This document shows, one piece after another, positions 48,363-48,419 of a stretch of 48,419 bases of DNA. The notes beneath the pieces were generated by a model. The model was given only the letters and a program-made list of their open reading frames with translations. It was not told the origin of the DNA and searched no databases. How positions within the stretch are numbered: the stretch's first letter is position 1; each line of letters starts with the position of its first letter. Source of the DNA: a virus; the IMG/VR virus record IMGVR_UViG_3300035703_000138, positions 1-48,419 of that record. The stretch is one strand, 5' to 3'. The translations under genes and the position numbers were made by a program.

Positions 48363-48419
48363 CTCACGCAAAGTGCGGGTCCCTCCGACGGGGGGGGGGA
48401 TAGTGCCGATCCACGCAGC
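48363..48419 (+). other. Putative packaging (cos) region: G10 tract and terminal 12-mer
   Basis: Contains GGGTCCCTCCGACG followed by ten G (48390-48399), and ends with GATCCACGCAGC. The same 12-mer is at positions 2-13, so on the circular map the two copies would be in tandem with a 13-bp period. This may be a TerS-binding repeat, a cohesive-end sequence or an assembly overlap. The location between the last gene and terS supports a packaging site. Confidence 0.4.

Noticed and set aside
1-48419. tRNA or rRNA genes and auxiliary photosynthesis genes
   Set aside because: No sequence resembling a tRNA cloverleaf, rRNA, psbA or similar was found on reading both strands.

Overview
The window looks like one complete, circularly permuted genome of a temperate lambda-like siphovirus infecting a cyanobacterium, probably of the Synechococcus/Cyanobium group. 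The lambda-type head and tail gene order and the large serine integrase are seen directly. The host is inferred from two sigma factors of cyanobacterial group-2 style, ThyX, and small protein families I associate with picocyanobacteria and their phages (DUF7936-like, DUF6378-like, DUF551-like). No tRNA, rRNA or photosynthesis gene was seen.

Layout. Positions 138-9502 are packaging and head genes: terS, terL, gpW-like, portal, a fused protease/major capsid protein, decoration protein, a connector protein and a lectin-like structural protein. Positions 9533-22371 are tail genes: tube, G/G-T chaperones with a textbook -1 slippery site, tape measure, M, L, K, I, J, fibre. Positions 22420-24994 are fibre-associated small genes and lysis, including a lysozyme fused to a C39-like peptidase. 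Positions 24991-27311 are mostly minus strand and carry two tandem sigma-70 family genes. Positions 27476-31455 are early and lysogeny genes: RHH, Gp157-like, serine integrase, Xis-like protein, metallophosphoesterase. Positions 31523-36146 are a tightly overlapping minus-strand run of small accessory genes ending in SSB. Positions 36186-40836 hold a RecT-like annealing protein, VRR-NUC nuclease, ThyX, SF2 helicase and an HTH protein.

The most unusual stretch is 40880-43078. It has an intact TnpB/Cas12-like RNA-guided nuclease gene (D251, E335, D436, four-Cys zinc finger). A ribbon-helix-helix gene diverges from it, and both sit between two inverted copies of a three-hairpin sequence whose stems covary. 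Immediately downstream of the nuclease is a degenerate five-unit array of 28-bp repeats separated by 19-36 bp. This looks like a phage-borne TnpB/type V-U-like locus, possibly an intermediate between a transposon nuclease with an omega-RNA and a CRISPR effector. No cas1 or cas2 is present.

Positions 43302-46011 hold a second RHH gene and a primase-helicase, followed by a 720-bp non-coding region with ATTACG iteron-like repeats and large hairpins (candidate origin) that leads into a KilA-N regulator. A lambda Z-like tail protein and a G10 tract close the map next to terS.

Two recurring small signals tie the genome together. The first is a promoter-like 20-mer (core GCATCCGCATTGCTAGGGT) at five sites, upstream of the sigma, RecT and Gp157 genes among others. 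The second is CATAGCCTGA, present four times at stop/start junctions of the late operon.
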